Shown: in pieces, positions 14,883 through 22,943 of the stretch
Numbering within the stretch: the stretch's first letter is position 1
Layout of the letters: the number at the start of each line of letters is the position of its first letter
Origin: UBA8653 sp963978155
Lineage (GTDB): Bacteria; Planctomycetota; Phycisphaerae; Phycisphaerales; SM1A02
DNA: 34,817 nt
Assembly (NCBI GenBank): GCA_963978155.1
Contig: CAXBRK010000010.1
Coordinates: 1 to 34,817, forward strand
Reading direction: 5' to 3'
The notes under the pieces: generated by a model
What the model was told of the DNA's origin: nothing
The model's input: the letters and a program-made list of their open reading frames with translations, nothing else
Databases searched by the model: none
Program-made: the position numbers and the translations under genes

Positions 14883-17485
14883 CAGTCCTGCTCACCTTCT
14901 GCATCGGGGTGGATTTCGAGGACCACGGAACCGCCTGGGACCAAGAGATCGGTGGCCAGCATGCCCTCGGTGATTGGGGTGCCGTCTTGCCGCACCAGTT
15001 CTGGTTGCGGGTTGGCCTTCAGGTGCGTGCCCAGTGCCTTTTCCAGTGCTTCCTTGCGTTCTTCTGGAAGTTTTGAATACGCGACTCGTCCCCGGCACTT
15101 GGGAAAGGCCGAACACCCGATCCAAGGCCCTCGTTTGCCGTCACGCAGGTAGCAGGTCTTGCCGCACTTCTCACACTCTTCTTCGATCTCGAGTGGAGGT
15201 GGTGCGGGGAGTTTGATGCCACCCTTGCGGTCCAAGTTCAGCACAAATCTGACGTCGGGGTAATTCACCGAAGCGATGAATTTTCCGAAGCGGCCAGAAC
15301 GAAGTTCCATCGCGCCACCATCTTCGGGGCACACGATGTCCACTTGTTCGGGTCCGGTGGGATTGCCTTCTCGGTCGATGGGGCAAGCCCACTTGCAATC
15401 GGGGTAACACGTGCAGGTGAGGAATTTTCCGCTCTTGCCCAAACGGTAGGCGGTGGTGCCGCCGCATTCGGGGCACGCCCATTTGGCGGGCTTCAATTCG
15501 GCCCGGACGTTGGGTTGATTCTGCGCTTCCTCCAATGAGTTGGAGAATCGTCCGTAGAACTCGCCCAGCATGTCACGCCAATTCTTGTCACCTCCGGCGA
15601 CCAAATCCAACTCGTCTTCCATGCGCTTCGTGTAGTCGAGGCTCATGAGGTTGGGGAACGATGCCATCATGACGTCGGTGACTGCTTCCCCAATGTCCGT
15701 CGCGTGGAAGCTCTTGCCAACCAGTTCGACGTAGTTGCGATCCTGAATGACCGAGATGATCGAGGCGTAGGTTGAGGGGCGTCCGATTCCTTCTTCTTCC
15801 AGTCGCTTGACCAGCGAGGCCTCGGAGTAGCGGCTGGGAGGGCTGCTGAATTTTTGTTCGGGTCGGACGCAGAAGGGATAGGTCGCCGTGCCCTCGGGAA
15901 GCTCGGGCAAGGTTTGGTCATCCGCATTGACGGAGACACCAGAGACTTTGAGATAGCCATCGAATTCCAACGTTCGACCTGCAGCACGCAGCACGGCGCC
16001 GGTGGCTTGGTCGGATCGCACCAACCGCACATTCAGGAGGCCCCAGCGGGCGTCTGTCATTTGGCTGGCCAGGAATCGGCGGCGAATCAAGTCGTAGACC
16101 TTCCGGTCTTCCTCGCTGACACTTTTGAGGTCTTTCCCTTCCACCGAGGCGTTGGTGGGCCGAATGGCTTCGTGCGCTTCTTGGGCCCCATCACTCTTGG
16201 CGGCATAGTGCCGAGGTTTGTCGGGAAGGTAGGCCTGACCGTAGGTTTGGTCGATGAGGGTGCGGGCCATCTCGATCGCTTCGGGGGACAGCCCGGGCGA
16301 ATCGGTTCTCATGTAGGTGATGTGCCCGTTTTGATACAGCTTTTGGGCGATGCCCATGGTGCGTTTGGGTCCGAAGCCCAGGAAACTTGACGCGGCCATT
16401 TGCAGGGTGCTGGTGATAAACGGGGGAGACGGCTTGCGCTTTTGGCTCTTGTGTTCGATCCCGGAGACGTCGTATTGAACACCGGCTCCGACGGCACCGC
16501 GGACGGTTCGACGGAATTTGGCCGGGCCTTTGCCCTTGGGATCTTCTTCGGTGTGCACTTCAGGGGCTTCGATGCCAACCGAAGCCGAAATCTTGGCGAT
16601 GCGATCGCTGAGATCTTCGGGGAATTCTGAGGTGGTGCCCAGCTTGAACGCTTCACCATCCAGTTCGACCAGTTTGGCGGTGAATGCACCGTGGTCTTGA
16701 CGCCACTGGGCCAAACGCTTCTTGGTGGGCCCTTTGCCATCGGCATCGGTTTCGTTCTGCAGCGCGGTGAACGCCTCGGCCAAGCCGGGGACCGATGTGG
16801 CATCCAGGACCAAGTCGGCTTCGACTTCCCAGTGTTCGTCGGGGACGAAGGCTCGAATCTCTCGTTCGCGTTCCACCACCAAACGCACCGCCACCGATTG
16901 CACCCGGCCGGCCGAGAGTCCGCTGGTGATCCGCTTCCACAGCAGCGGGGAGGCTTGATAGCCCACGATGCGATCGAGGATGCGGCGGGCCTGCTGTGCA
17001 TTGACCCGGTCCATGTCGATGGAACGGGGCTTCTCAAAGGCTTCGCGGATTTCACGCTCGGTGATGGCATTGAAGACCACCCGCTTGGCCGAGTCCACAT
17101 CGTGGCTGAGGGCTTCGGCCAAGTGCCAAGAAATGGCTTCACCCTCACGGTCAAGGTCGGTGGCAAACCAGACGGTGTTGGCGGCTTTGGCTTTTTTTCG
17201 CAGCTCGGTGATGGTCTTCTTGCTGTCGCTCATCACCTCGTAGCTCGGCTCGAAATTGTTTTCGAGGTCGACGCCTGGCACGGCTTCCTTCATGCCTTTG
17301 CGAGATTTGGAAGGCAAATCGCGGACATGGCCCACACTGGCTTGGACGTCAAAGGTGCCCAGATTGGGTTCCAATGGACGCAGGTACTTCTGGATCGTCT
17401 TGGCTTTCGCCGGGCTTTCCACAATCACCAGGTTGGCGGCGTTGTTGCCACCGGATGCTTTCGAACTCGTCTTCTTCTTGGCCAA
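14882..17485 (-). CDS. topA: DNA topoisomerase I
   Basis: TopA relaxes negative supercoils by single-strand passage. The protein has 867 residues. The Toprim domain shows VIVESPAKAKTI (20-31) and TDLDREGEAISWH (109-121) with the metal-binding DLDRE. The active-site tyrosine is Y391 in GHITYMRTDSPGLSPEA. C-terminal zinc-ribbon units follow. The first has four cysteines (CPECGG..CTCYPDC). The second keeps its fold markers (CPEDGGAMELRSGRFGKF) but has lost three of the four cysteines. The third again has four (CEKCGKTC..GCSAFPKC). Middle-finger loss is common and should not abolish activity. It sits 76 bases downstream of miaA and overlaps ffh, forming a miaA-topA-ffh run. Confidence 0.97.
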   Translation of the reverse strand: MAKKKTSSKASGGNNAANLVIVESPAKAKTIQKYLRPLEPNLGTFDVQASVGHVRDLPSKSRKGMKEAVPGVDLENNFEPSYEVMSDSKKTITELRKKAKAANTVWFATDLDREGEAISWHLAEALSHDVDSAKRVVFNAITEREIREAFEKPRSIDMDRVNAQQARRILDRIVGYQASPLLWKRITSGLSAGRVQSVAVRLVVEREREIRAFVPDEHWEVEADLVLDATSVPGLAEAFTALQNETDADGKGPTKKRLAQWRQDHGAFTAKLVELDGEAFKLGTTSEFPEDLSDRIAKISASVGIEAPEVHTEEDPKGKGPAKFRRTVRGAVGAGVQYDVSGIEHKSQKRKPSPPFITSTLQMAASSFLGFGPKRTMGIAQKLYQNGHITYMRTDSPGLSPEAIEMARTLIDQTYGQAYLPDKPRHYAAKSDGAQEAHEAIRPTNASVEGKDLKSVSEEDRKVYDLIRRRFLASQMTDARWGLLNVRLVRSDQATGAVLRAAGRTLEFDGYLKVSGVSVNADDQTLPELPEGTATYPFCVRPEQKFSSPPSRYSEASLVKRLEEEGIGRPSTYASIISVIQDRNYVELVGKSFHATDIGEAVTDVMMASFPNLMSLDYTKRMEDELDLVAGGDKNWRDMLGEFYGRFSNSLEEAQNQPNVRAELKPAKWACPECGGTTAYRLGKSGKFLTCTCYPDCKWACPIDREGNPTGPEQVDIVCPEDGGAMELRSGRFGKFIASVNYPDVRFVLNLDRKGGIKLPAPPPLEIEEECEKCGKTCYLRDGKRGPWIGCSAFPKCRGRVAYSKLPEERKEALEKALGTHLKANPQPELVRQDGTPITEGMLATDLLVPGGSVVLEIHPDAEGEQD

Positions 17486-17561
17486 TGGGGATCCTGAGCA
17501 GGGGGTGGGATGAGGGGTGAAAGCGAGACACGGTGGCGAGATGCGGTCCCGCTGTCAACCT

Positions 17562-18527
17562 CTATTCGGTTGATGATGAGGATCCACCGTAGGTGGAAAA
17601 AATGTGTTTTTCTGCCTCCGAGGCCAATTCTGGGGCGGTTTTCCCCTCCGCACTGAGCCAAATGGTCCGGGGGAGAATTCTGAATCGACGCAGCCAAGTC
17701 CGTTGTTGTTTGGCAAATCGCCGGGTCCCGATCTTGATGCGTTCGAAGGCGTCTTCGGCCGAGCAGCGGCCCTCGAGGTGATCCACAATCTCCCGGTAGC
17801 CAAGGGCTTCCCGGGCTTGGCGACCCAGGCGATTGGCGTCGTGCAGGGCCCGAACTTCATCGATGAGGCCATCGGCGGCCATGGCCTTCACGCGTGCGTT
17901 GATGCGGCGGTTGATGGACTCCACGGGCCAATTGAGGCCGATGGCCACAAAATCTTCCCGAGGAGGACCGTCCCAGGCGCGGGAGGCGGGGCGGCTGCCT
18001 TCGGCCGCGGCTCGCTCCAAGGCTCGGATGGTGCGGCGGCGATCGTTGGCATGGATGCGATCGGCGTCTTCGGGGGCCTCTTGTTCCAATTTGGAGCGCA
18101 GATCCGCGTCGGACATGGCGTCCAATGCGGCCCGTAAGGCCGGATCGGTCGGCGCGGGGGCATCCATGCCGTAGAGCAAGTTCTGCACGTACAGGTTGGT
18201 CCCTCCAACCACGATGGGCCATCGTCCGCTTTCTCGAGTGGCGGCGATCTGGGTTTCGGCAGCTTCCAGCCAATCGGCGACGGTAAATGGCGGTCCGTCT
18301 GGATCCACCAGGTCGAACAATTCGTGGGGGGCGGCGGCCCGTTCTTCGGGGGTGGGTTTGGCGGTTCCGATGTCCATGCCCCGGTAGATCTGCATGGAGT
18401 CGGCACCCAGACATGTGCCACATCCGGGCAGCCGACGGGCCAACTCAATCGAAAGGCTGGTCTTGCCCCCGGCGGTGGGGCCGAGCACCAACACGATCGG
18501 CCGGCGGTGTGCATCTTCGGGTGGCAT
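17562..18527 (-). CDS. miaA: tRNA dimethylallyltransferase MiaA
   Basis: MiaA transfers a dimethylallyl group to N6 of A37 in tRNAs reading UNN codons. ATG 18527 gives 321 residues; a longer frame to 18638 would run into the divergent YgfZ-like gene and adds non-conserved sequence, so I rejected it. The P-loop GPTAGGKTSL (16-25), the substrate-binding ADSMQIYRGMDIGTAKPT (42-59), VVGGTNLYVQNLLYG and the C-terminal ALGYREI and TRRFAKQQRTWLRR motifs are all present. The Ser-rich C-terminus (STYGGSSSSTE) is not conserved. It is divergent from the YgfZ-like gene with 79 bases between starts, and is upstream of topA on the same strand. Confidence 0.96.
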   Translation of the reverse strand: MPPEDAHRRPIVLVLGPTAGGKTSLSIELARRLPGCGTCLGADSMQIYRGMDIGTAKPTPEERAAAPHELFDLVDPDGPPFTVADWLEAAETQIAATRESGRWPIVVGGTNLYVQNLLYGMDAPAPTDPALRAALDAMSDADLRSKLEQEAPEDADRIHANDRRRTIRALERAAAEGSRPASRAWDGPPREDFVAIGLNWPVESINRRINARVKAMAADGLIDEVRALHDANRLGRQAREALGYREIVDHLEGRCSAEDAFERIKIGTRRFAKQQRTWLRRFRILPRTIWLSAEGKTAPELASEAEKHIFSTYGGSSSSTE

Positions 18528-18606
18528 GGCAGGGCGGAGCCTAATCAGGTTTGGGTTTCGCGGCACGGGATGACACTTCGGGCTGGGCTGGCATACCGTG
18601 GAAGGT

Positions 18607-19842
18607 ATGAACGCCGACGAGGCCAACCCATCCCCCAACGCAAGTGAGAATCCGCTCCTCGAACTCCACCAAGCTTGGAGCCAACGGGCGGAACAAGCTC
18701 GCGCTCAAACGGTGCCGGAAGTGGAGCGGCCCGGAGCGGCGGAAGGTCACCGTGTGGGCGGAGCGGAGCCGCATTGGATCCGCTGGGGGGAGGGCGATGA
18801 TGCCCCGCCGGTGGTGGCCATGTTTGATGCCATCGAATTGGAGTACGCCGCATTTCGCCGCGGCGTGGCCGTGGTGGATCAAACCCAGCGTGGATGCGTG
18901 CAAGTGGCCGGGGCGGACGCCGAAGATCTGTTGGAGCGGTTGCTGACCCAGAAGATCGGTGACATGAAAGAAGGCGAGGTTCGAGACAGTTTTCGAACCA
19001 GCCGGAAAGGTCGGGTGGAAGACGATCTTCGCGTGCTGCGCCGACCGAACGACTTTGTCTTGGCTTCGGATGTTGGCTTCATGGGGAACACGGTCCAAGC
19101 CATTGATGCTTTCGTCTTCGGCGAAGATGTGGACCTCATCCAGCCTCCGTGGCGTTCGGTGGGCTTGTACGGGCCAAAAGCGGCTGAGGCATTGGCTGCG
19201 GGGTTGGCTGCGGTTGAGGATGCTGCGGAAGCGGTCCTGCTGGTCGACGAACCCGCCCATCAAGGGTTTGAAGTCTTCGTTCGTACAGACGCCGTACGGG
19301 AATTCTGGACCGCCGTGACCGCCATTGAAAACGCGCGGCCTGCCGGTTGGTTCGCGCAGAATTTGATTCGTCTGGAAGCGGGGCAGCCTCGGTTCGGGAT
19401 TGATTTCAATCAAGAATTCTTGCCCCATGAAACCGATCTTGTCCACCAGCGGGTTTCCTTCACCAAAGGGTGCTATCCCGGACAGGAAGTGGTGGCTCGG
19501 ATGCAACACTTGGCCGATGGTTCGACCAAGCGCCGGGTGGTTGGTTTGCATTTCCCTGAGGGCGAAGTCCCTCCGGCCGGAGCGCCAATCCTTCGCGACG
19601 AAAACGGTGCCCCGGGGGAAGTGCTGGGGCAAGTCACCAGCAGCGGCCCTTCACCCATGGCGTCCTCACGTGGCATTGGCCTGGGGGTTTTGGTGAAGGC
19701 GGCCCAAGATGCTTCCTTGTTGGTGGTCAATGAGGAAGGTCCCGGCCGGGTGGAAGTGGTCGAACGGTCCGAGCTGGTGCCGCCGGTGCTTCGAGATTCG
19801 AAAGACGAATCAGAAGAGCCCAACCGGGAGGAGCCTTCATGA
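18607..19842 (+). CDS. ygfZ: YgfZ/GcvT-like folate-binding protein
   Basis: The protein has 411 residues. It belongs to the YgfZ/IBA57 branch of the GcvT-like fold, known to help maintain certain iron-sulfur enzymes using tetrahydrofolate. The family signature KGCYPGQE, with its essential Cys, lies at about residues 287-294. Upstream are AFRRGVAVVDQTQRGCVQVA and GADAEDLLERLLTQKIGDM, typical of the N-terminal lobe. A 50-residue N-terminal extension and a charged C-terminal tail (SKDESEEPNREEPS) are extra. The start could be ATG 18607 or GTG 18598; a GGAAGG lies between them, too close to the ATG to be its SD. Its stop overlaps the small membrane protein ATG. A cysteine desulfurase gene, also of Fe-S pathways, is 7 kb away, not in the same operon. 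Confidence 0.92.
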   Translation: MNADEANPSPNASENPLLELHQAWSQRAEQARAQTVPEVERPGAAEGHRVGGAEPHWIRWGEGDDAPPVVAMFDAIELEYAAFRRGVAVVDQTQRGCVQVAGADAEDLLERLLTQKIGDMKEGEVRDSFRTSRKGRVEDDLRVLRRPNDFVLASDVGFMGNTVQAIDAFVFGEDVDLIQPPWRSVGLYGPKAAEALAAGLAAVEDAAEAVLLVDEPAHQGFEVFVRTDAVREFWTAVTAIENARPAGWFAQNLIRLEAGQPRFGIDFNQEFLPHETDLVHQRVSFTKGCYPGQEVVARMQHLADGSTKRRVVGLHFPEGEVPPAGAPILRDENGAPGEVLGQVTSSGPSPMASSRGIGLGVLVKAAQDASLLVVNEEGPGRVEVVERSELVPPVLRDSKDESEEPNREEPS

Positions 19843-20033
19843 ACGAGTCGTGGTCCATGCCGCCCACCGAAGTGCTGTTCCTTTTGGCCGGTCTGTTGTG
19901 GACCATGGTGGTGGTGGCCGTGGTGGGCACCATGCTGTTCCGGGCGTATCGAGCCGAGATGCAGGCGGAGGCTGAAGCCAAAGCCGCCTCCGAGGGACGC
20001 GAGGCTCGGGGCGATCAGGCCGAAGAGGCCTGA
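19839..20033 (+). CDS. Small single-pass membrane protein, unknown function
   Basis: The protein has 64 residues. After a short polar N-terminus, residues 11-33 (EVLFLLAGLLWTMVVVAVVG and following) form one membrane helix. The rest is a strongly charged Ala/Glu/Arg helix (YRAEMQAEAEAKAASEGREA). The gene begins within the stop of the YgfZ-like gene (ATGA), which argues that it is truly translated. I do not recognise the family; it could be a small accessory subunit or a regulatory membrane peptide. Its last 19 bases overlap the end of the convergent metallophosphoesterase gene. Confidence 0.7.
   Translation: MNESWSMPPTEVLFLLAGLLWTMVVVAVVGTMLFRAYRAEMQAEAEAKAASEGREARGDQAEEA
20015..20033. terminator. 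Hairpin containing both convergent stop codons
   Basis: TCAGGCC (20015-20021) and GGCCTGA (20027-20033) form a perfect 7-bp stem with a 5-base loop. The outer base triplet of each arm is a stop codon: TGA 20031-20033 for the small membrane protein and, on the other strand, TGA at 20017-20015 for the metallophosphoesterase. Flanking GGGC and GCCC can extend the stem with a bulge. No T run follows, so the terminator role is inferred. Confidence 0.45.
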
Positions 20034-20857
20034 GCCCGAATCACGTCCCATGAATCGGCCCAATATGGCTTGTCCGCCAACTGGTACCCCTGCTCCGAAA
20101 GTTCAACCGCTCGCAGAGCCACGCCTTGATCGTCCAACACCACGGCGTACGGTCTTCCGGGGAATCCAAAGGCGCCCGTGTTCAGGATGGTTCGATTTTC
20201 ACGACGCCAGCGACCGGCATTGTGCGAGTGACCCAACACCACAATGGGGGCCTTGACCCCGGTGGTGTGCGCAAAGCGAAGAGCCCGGTCCGGACACTCT
20301 TTCCAATACCGAAGCACGGAGATCAGCCGGCCCGGATCTCGCATGGCTTTGCGAAGGGAAGTGCCACCCGCGGGGGGGACCCGATCCTTCGGCCCCAAAT
20401 CCCACTCGGCGAATCCAGCCAGACGGGCGATCTCCAGCTGTCCTTCGCGAGACAGCCGTTGGTGGATGGGCATTTGGGAAGCGGCTTTCTCCCAAGCCAT
20501 GGCCATTCGTTTGGCCGAAAGACTCCACGGGGCAATCCGTTCGTCCAAGACATCACCGTGGGTGACCCACACCAACCCTTCTTCAAGGAAAAGGTCACGC
20601 CGGTCGAAGGCTTTGGCATCGTGGTTGCCGGCGATGGGAATGAGGTCACATCCCGCCGCCACGAGTTGGTCTTGCAAGTTGAGCCAAGCCTCAGTGCCGC
20701 GTTCCTTGAGTGCGGGGTGGTGGGCTTCGTACACATCACCATTCAGCACCACTCGGTCGAACGGTGCACACAAAGACGCGATGGACTCAGGTGACACCGC
20801 CGCTCTGGTCGTTCGCCCCAGGTGGAGATCGGACAGGATGATGGTGGAAGCAACCAT
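20015..20857 (-). CDS. Calcineurin-like metallophosphoesterase
   Basis: The protein has 280 residues from ATG 20857, where the text begins MVASTIILSDLHLG as in most family members; ATG 20875 would add six residues and has no better ribosome site. All five metal-site blocks are present: SDLHLG (Asp10, His12), LNGDVYE, AGNHDAKAF, THGDVLDERIAPW and LGHSHNAGRW. The family includes phosphodiesterases, phosphatases and the UDP-diacylglucosamine hydrolase LpxH; the GDxxE and WVTHGD blocks resemble the LpxH/UDP-sugar side, but I cannot assign the substrate. No signal peptide is seen, so it is cytosolic or peripheral. Its 3' end overlaps the small membrane protein gene by 19 bases, inside a hairpin. 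Confidence 0.92.
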   Translation of the reverse strand: MVASTIILSDLHLGRTTRAAVSPESIASLCAPFDRVVLNGDVYEAHHPALKERGTEAWLNLQDQLVAAGCDLIPIAGNHDAKAFDRRDLFLEEGLVWVTHGDVLDERIAPWSLSAKRMAMAWEKAASQMPIHQRLSREGQLEIARLAGFAEWDLGPKDRVPPAGGTSLRKAMRDPGRLISVLRYWKECPDRALRFAHTTGVKAPIVVLGHSHNAGRWRRENRTILNTGAFGFPGRPYAVVLDDQGVALRAVELSEQGYQLADKPYWADSWDVIRAQASSA

Positions 20858-21431
20858 GGTTGGGGCGAACACCATAGGTCATCCGTCGTCGGCGGTGGTG
20901 GGCGGCGAGGACAAGCAAGAGCAGGCTGCTTGGGGTTGGAATTGCGCCAGACGCCCCGATGCTTTTCTCTGCTGCCGATGGGAATGGCTTGGTGAAGTGG
21001 AGCCCTGAGGTGTTCCCGAATTCTGGGTGGGCGGTGTGGTCAGAAGGCCCAAGTTGGTGAGCCAGCAGTAAGAGAGACGCTGGGCTTTTTGGTTTGCCGG
21101 GTTGACGGCGACCTCCTGGCGGTGGAGGAGGGGTAGGTTCTCCTGGCGGGGGTGGTCGCTTCTTTTTGGTTTGCCTGTGGTCTGAGAAATCAAGCGCGTC
21201 TTGATTGGAATGCGAGTCAAAGTTGGGTTGATCGGCGAACGCGCTGTTGGGTTGCATCGTCATGAACAGGAAGAGCCAAGTCAGCCCTATGGCGCGGGCA
21301 AGTGAACGTGGTTGGTTTTGGCTTCCCTCCGACTCCGCAGAGACGACTGCTCCAGCAGGAGTGTGGATGTCGCATGGAGTCCGAGACGAACGGGTGCGAT
21401 GAAGGATGGGATGTGGAATCAGCAGTGGCAT
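20787..21431 (-). other. Possible decayed or frameshifted secreted-protein frame with PEP-CTERM-like motif
   Basis: This is the only plausible coding signal in the 577 bases between the metallophosphoesterase and the XRE regulator. The 214-codon frame has a signal-peptide-like segment at residues 45-66 (ARAIGLTWLFLFMTMQPNSA, cleavage after AFA), a Pro-rich stretch (RPPPPGEPTPPPPPGG) and, at 162-183, GAIPTPSSLLLLVLAAHHRR followed by two more Arg. This last resembles the PEP-CTERM sorting signal (Pro-x-Pro motif, hydrophobic helix, Arg cluster), which normally ends a protein. Here the frame runs 31 residues on, into the metallophosphoesterase gene. In another frame a TGA falls directly after the Arg cluster (20881-20879). 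A similar SPASLLLLAHQL occurs at 116-127. It may be a remnant, a frameshifted gene or chance. Confidence 0.3.
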
Positions 21432-21434
21432 GGC

Positions 21435-22688
21435 TTAACTTTCAATCAAATGAGCGCTGCGGAGGATGGTCAGTCCACGCTCTCTGAAGCAGGGGAAACG
21501 ACACAAGGTTCCCGCAACCGTTCGAAATTCTTCTTGATCAAGGACCTTGGGTGGTCTGACCCCAATGGGTCCATCGGTGTGCTCCCAACGCATGTATTCC
21601 ATGGTGAAAACACGTTCCCGCAGAGGCCAGTGGTTCAGGGTCTCGGCGACCGCTTGTGCTTTGTCCGTCAAGATCGCCATGTGCCGATGAACATCCGATT
21701 CACGTGACATGGATCGAAGAACGATGTTGCACGCGTAAATACAGCACCATCCTCTGGCTTCGAGCTCATCACCTGTCTCGCAAGGGAGGTCGATCAGGCC
21801 GTGGATCTCATCGAGGGCGCGTTCCGCCGTCCGGTGGTCCAAAGCAACCTCCGCTTCGAGAATTCCTGCGGAACAGGTTCTGGAGATCCCCTCATGTCTT
21901 TGATCACCGAACTCAAGATGAAGTTGGTCGAAATGAGACTTGGCGATCAGGAGATGATCCACGGCGACGCGGGCTTGGATGCGGCGATCTCGCCGGTCGA
22001 GCAGATCTCCGATTCGTCTTCTCGCACACTGACCAACATGAAGATGAGCGAAGGCCAATGACCGATGATCTCGCAGGCATGCCGCGGGTGTTCGGCGGAA
22101 CGTGTCAATCAGGTCGATGGCCGTCCCTCGGGCTTCAACCAGAGACCACAGCCCATAGTGGGCGCCAGCCAAGTTGGATTGCATCATCCGTCTGACGTCA
22201 CCGTCAACGTCTGAAAGTCTGAGACCGGTTCTGAGGGCTCGAATTCCAGATCGGAACCGGCCCAAACCGTCCCAGCCTCCCGATTCACGGTTCAGGGTCA
22301 ACGCGGTTTCGGTTGGCGTTGTCGCCCTGGTGCGTGCGGCACGAGCCAAAGCAATCATCCTTTCAAAATCACCGGTGAAGTGGGATTCTTTGGCGAGCTG
22401 ATCAAGCGTGTGAAAATCGACATTCTCCGGAAGTTCTTTTTCTGAGATTGGTTTGATTTGATCCCGCTCTCCTCCCCAAAGATGCGACACCAGATCGTCA
22501 ACTTCCCAATCCAGAGCACCTGCAAGTTCAACCAGAAAATCCAACCGCGGCAAACCCGTTGAGGGAATCAGTTTGGTGGGATCTCTTCCGATCGATCTTG
22601 CCAATTCACGACGGCTCCACCCTCGGTATCGCTGCGCCATTTCAATGACTTCCCCCAGACGCACTCTGCGTTCCCCGCTGCATGTCAT
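21435..22688 (-). CDS. XRE-type helix-turn-helix regulator with long helical-repeat region
   Basis: The protein has 417 residues. ATG 22688 is chosen because GGAGG (22695-22699) lies exactly 6 bases upstream; the in-frame TTG at 22694 abuts that site and is rejected. Residues 8-62 form an XRE/Cro-like domain (LGEVIEMAQRYRGWSRRELA, then LPRLDFLVELAGALDWEVDD). The remaining 350 residues are helical, with TPR-like periodicity (ERMIALARAARTRATTPTET; AGAHYGLWSLVEARGTAIDL). The layout recalls one-component sensors where a TPR-like half senses a ligand or peptide (Rgg/PlcR-like), but no close family is recognised. The neighbours are unrelated, so the target is unknown; it could control itself from its 255-base upstream region. 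Confidence 0.8.
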   Translation of the reverse strand: MTCSGERRVRLGEVIEMAQRYRGWSRRELARSIGRDPTKLIPSTGLPRLDFLVELAGALDWEVDDLVSHLWGGERDQIKPISEKELPENVDFHTLDQLAKESHFTGDFERMIALARAARTRATTPTETALTLNRESGGWDGLGRFRSGIRALRTGLRLSDVDGDVRRMMQSNLAGAHYGLWSLVEARGTAIDLIDTFRRTPAACLRDHRSLAFAHLHVGQCARRRIGDLLDRRDRRIQARVAVDHLLIAKSHFDQLHLEFGDQRHEGISRTCSAGILEAEVALDHRTAERALDEIHGLIDLPCETGDELEARGWCCIYACNIVLRSMSRESDVHRHMAILTDKAQAVAETLNHWPLRERVFTMEYMRWEHTDGPIGVRPPKVLDQEEFRTVAGTLCRFPCFRERGLTILRSAHLIES

Positions 22689-22943
22689 CTTCAACCTCCA
22701 CCCGTCAATTGAGACGGAACGATCGCCTTGTTCGTCTTCACAGCGTGAAAACGATGACTCGCGTATTCAATTTGTCTGGCCTCAACAGCACCGTTGCTGC
22801 GAAAGACCTCTGACCACAGAGCAAGTTCTTGGTCAGCGGCTCAATTCAAATCATGTTCTCAAATACAAACGAAGCAAACACAAACCTCAGGGGGCATGGT
22901 CGATGAATGTTTTGAGGTGCAATTGATCTGTAGGCTTTTTTCT
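22689..22943. promoter_or_regulatory. Non-coding leader/promoter region of the XRE regulator
   Basis: This 255-base region has no coding signal on either strand and is more AT-rich than its surroundings. It contains a perfect inverted repeat, CTGACCA (22810-22816) / TGGTCAG (22830-22836), 13 bases apart, about 120 bases before the regulator's start. A shorter competing repeat (CTCTG 22809-22813 / CAGAG 22817-22821) overlaps its left arm. It may be an operator, perhaps for autoregulation. No promoter could be assigned with confidence. Confidence 0.45.
22695..22699 (-). promoter_or_regulatory. Strong Shine-Dalgarno of the XRE regulator
   Basis: GGAGG read on the minus strand, 6 bases before ATG 22688. 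It decides the start, since the other candidate (TTG 22694) directly follows it. A site this strong is unusual in the window. Confidence 0.85.

Noticed and set aside
13731..15152. 473-codon plus-strand frame across ffh and topA
   Set aside because: It crosses two well-supported genes on the other strand and shows no recognisable domain.
18541..19632. 363-codon minus-strand frame opposite the YgfZ-like gene
   Set aside because: An antisense shadow; the plus strand carries the KGCYPGQE signature.
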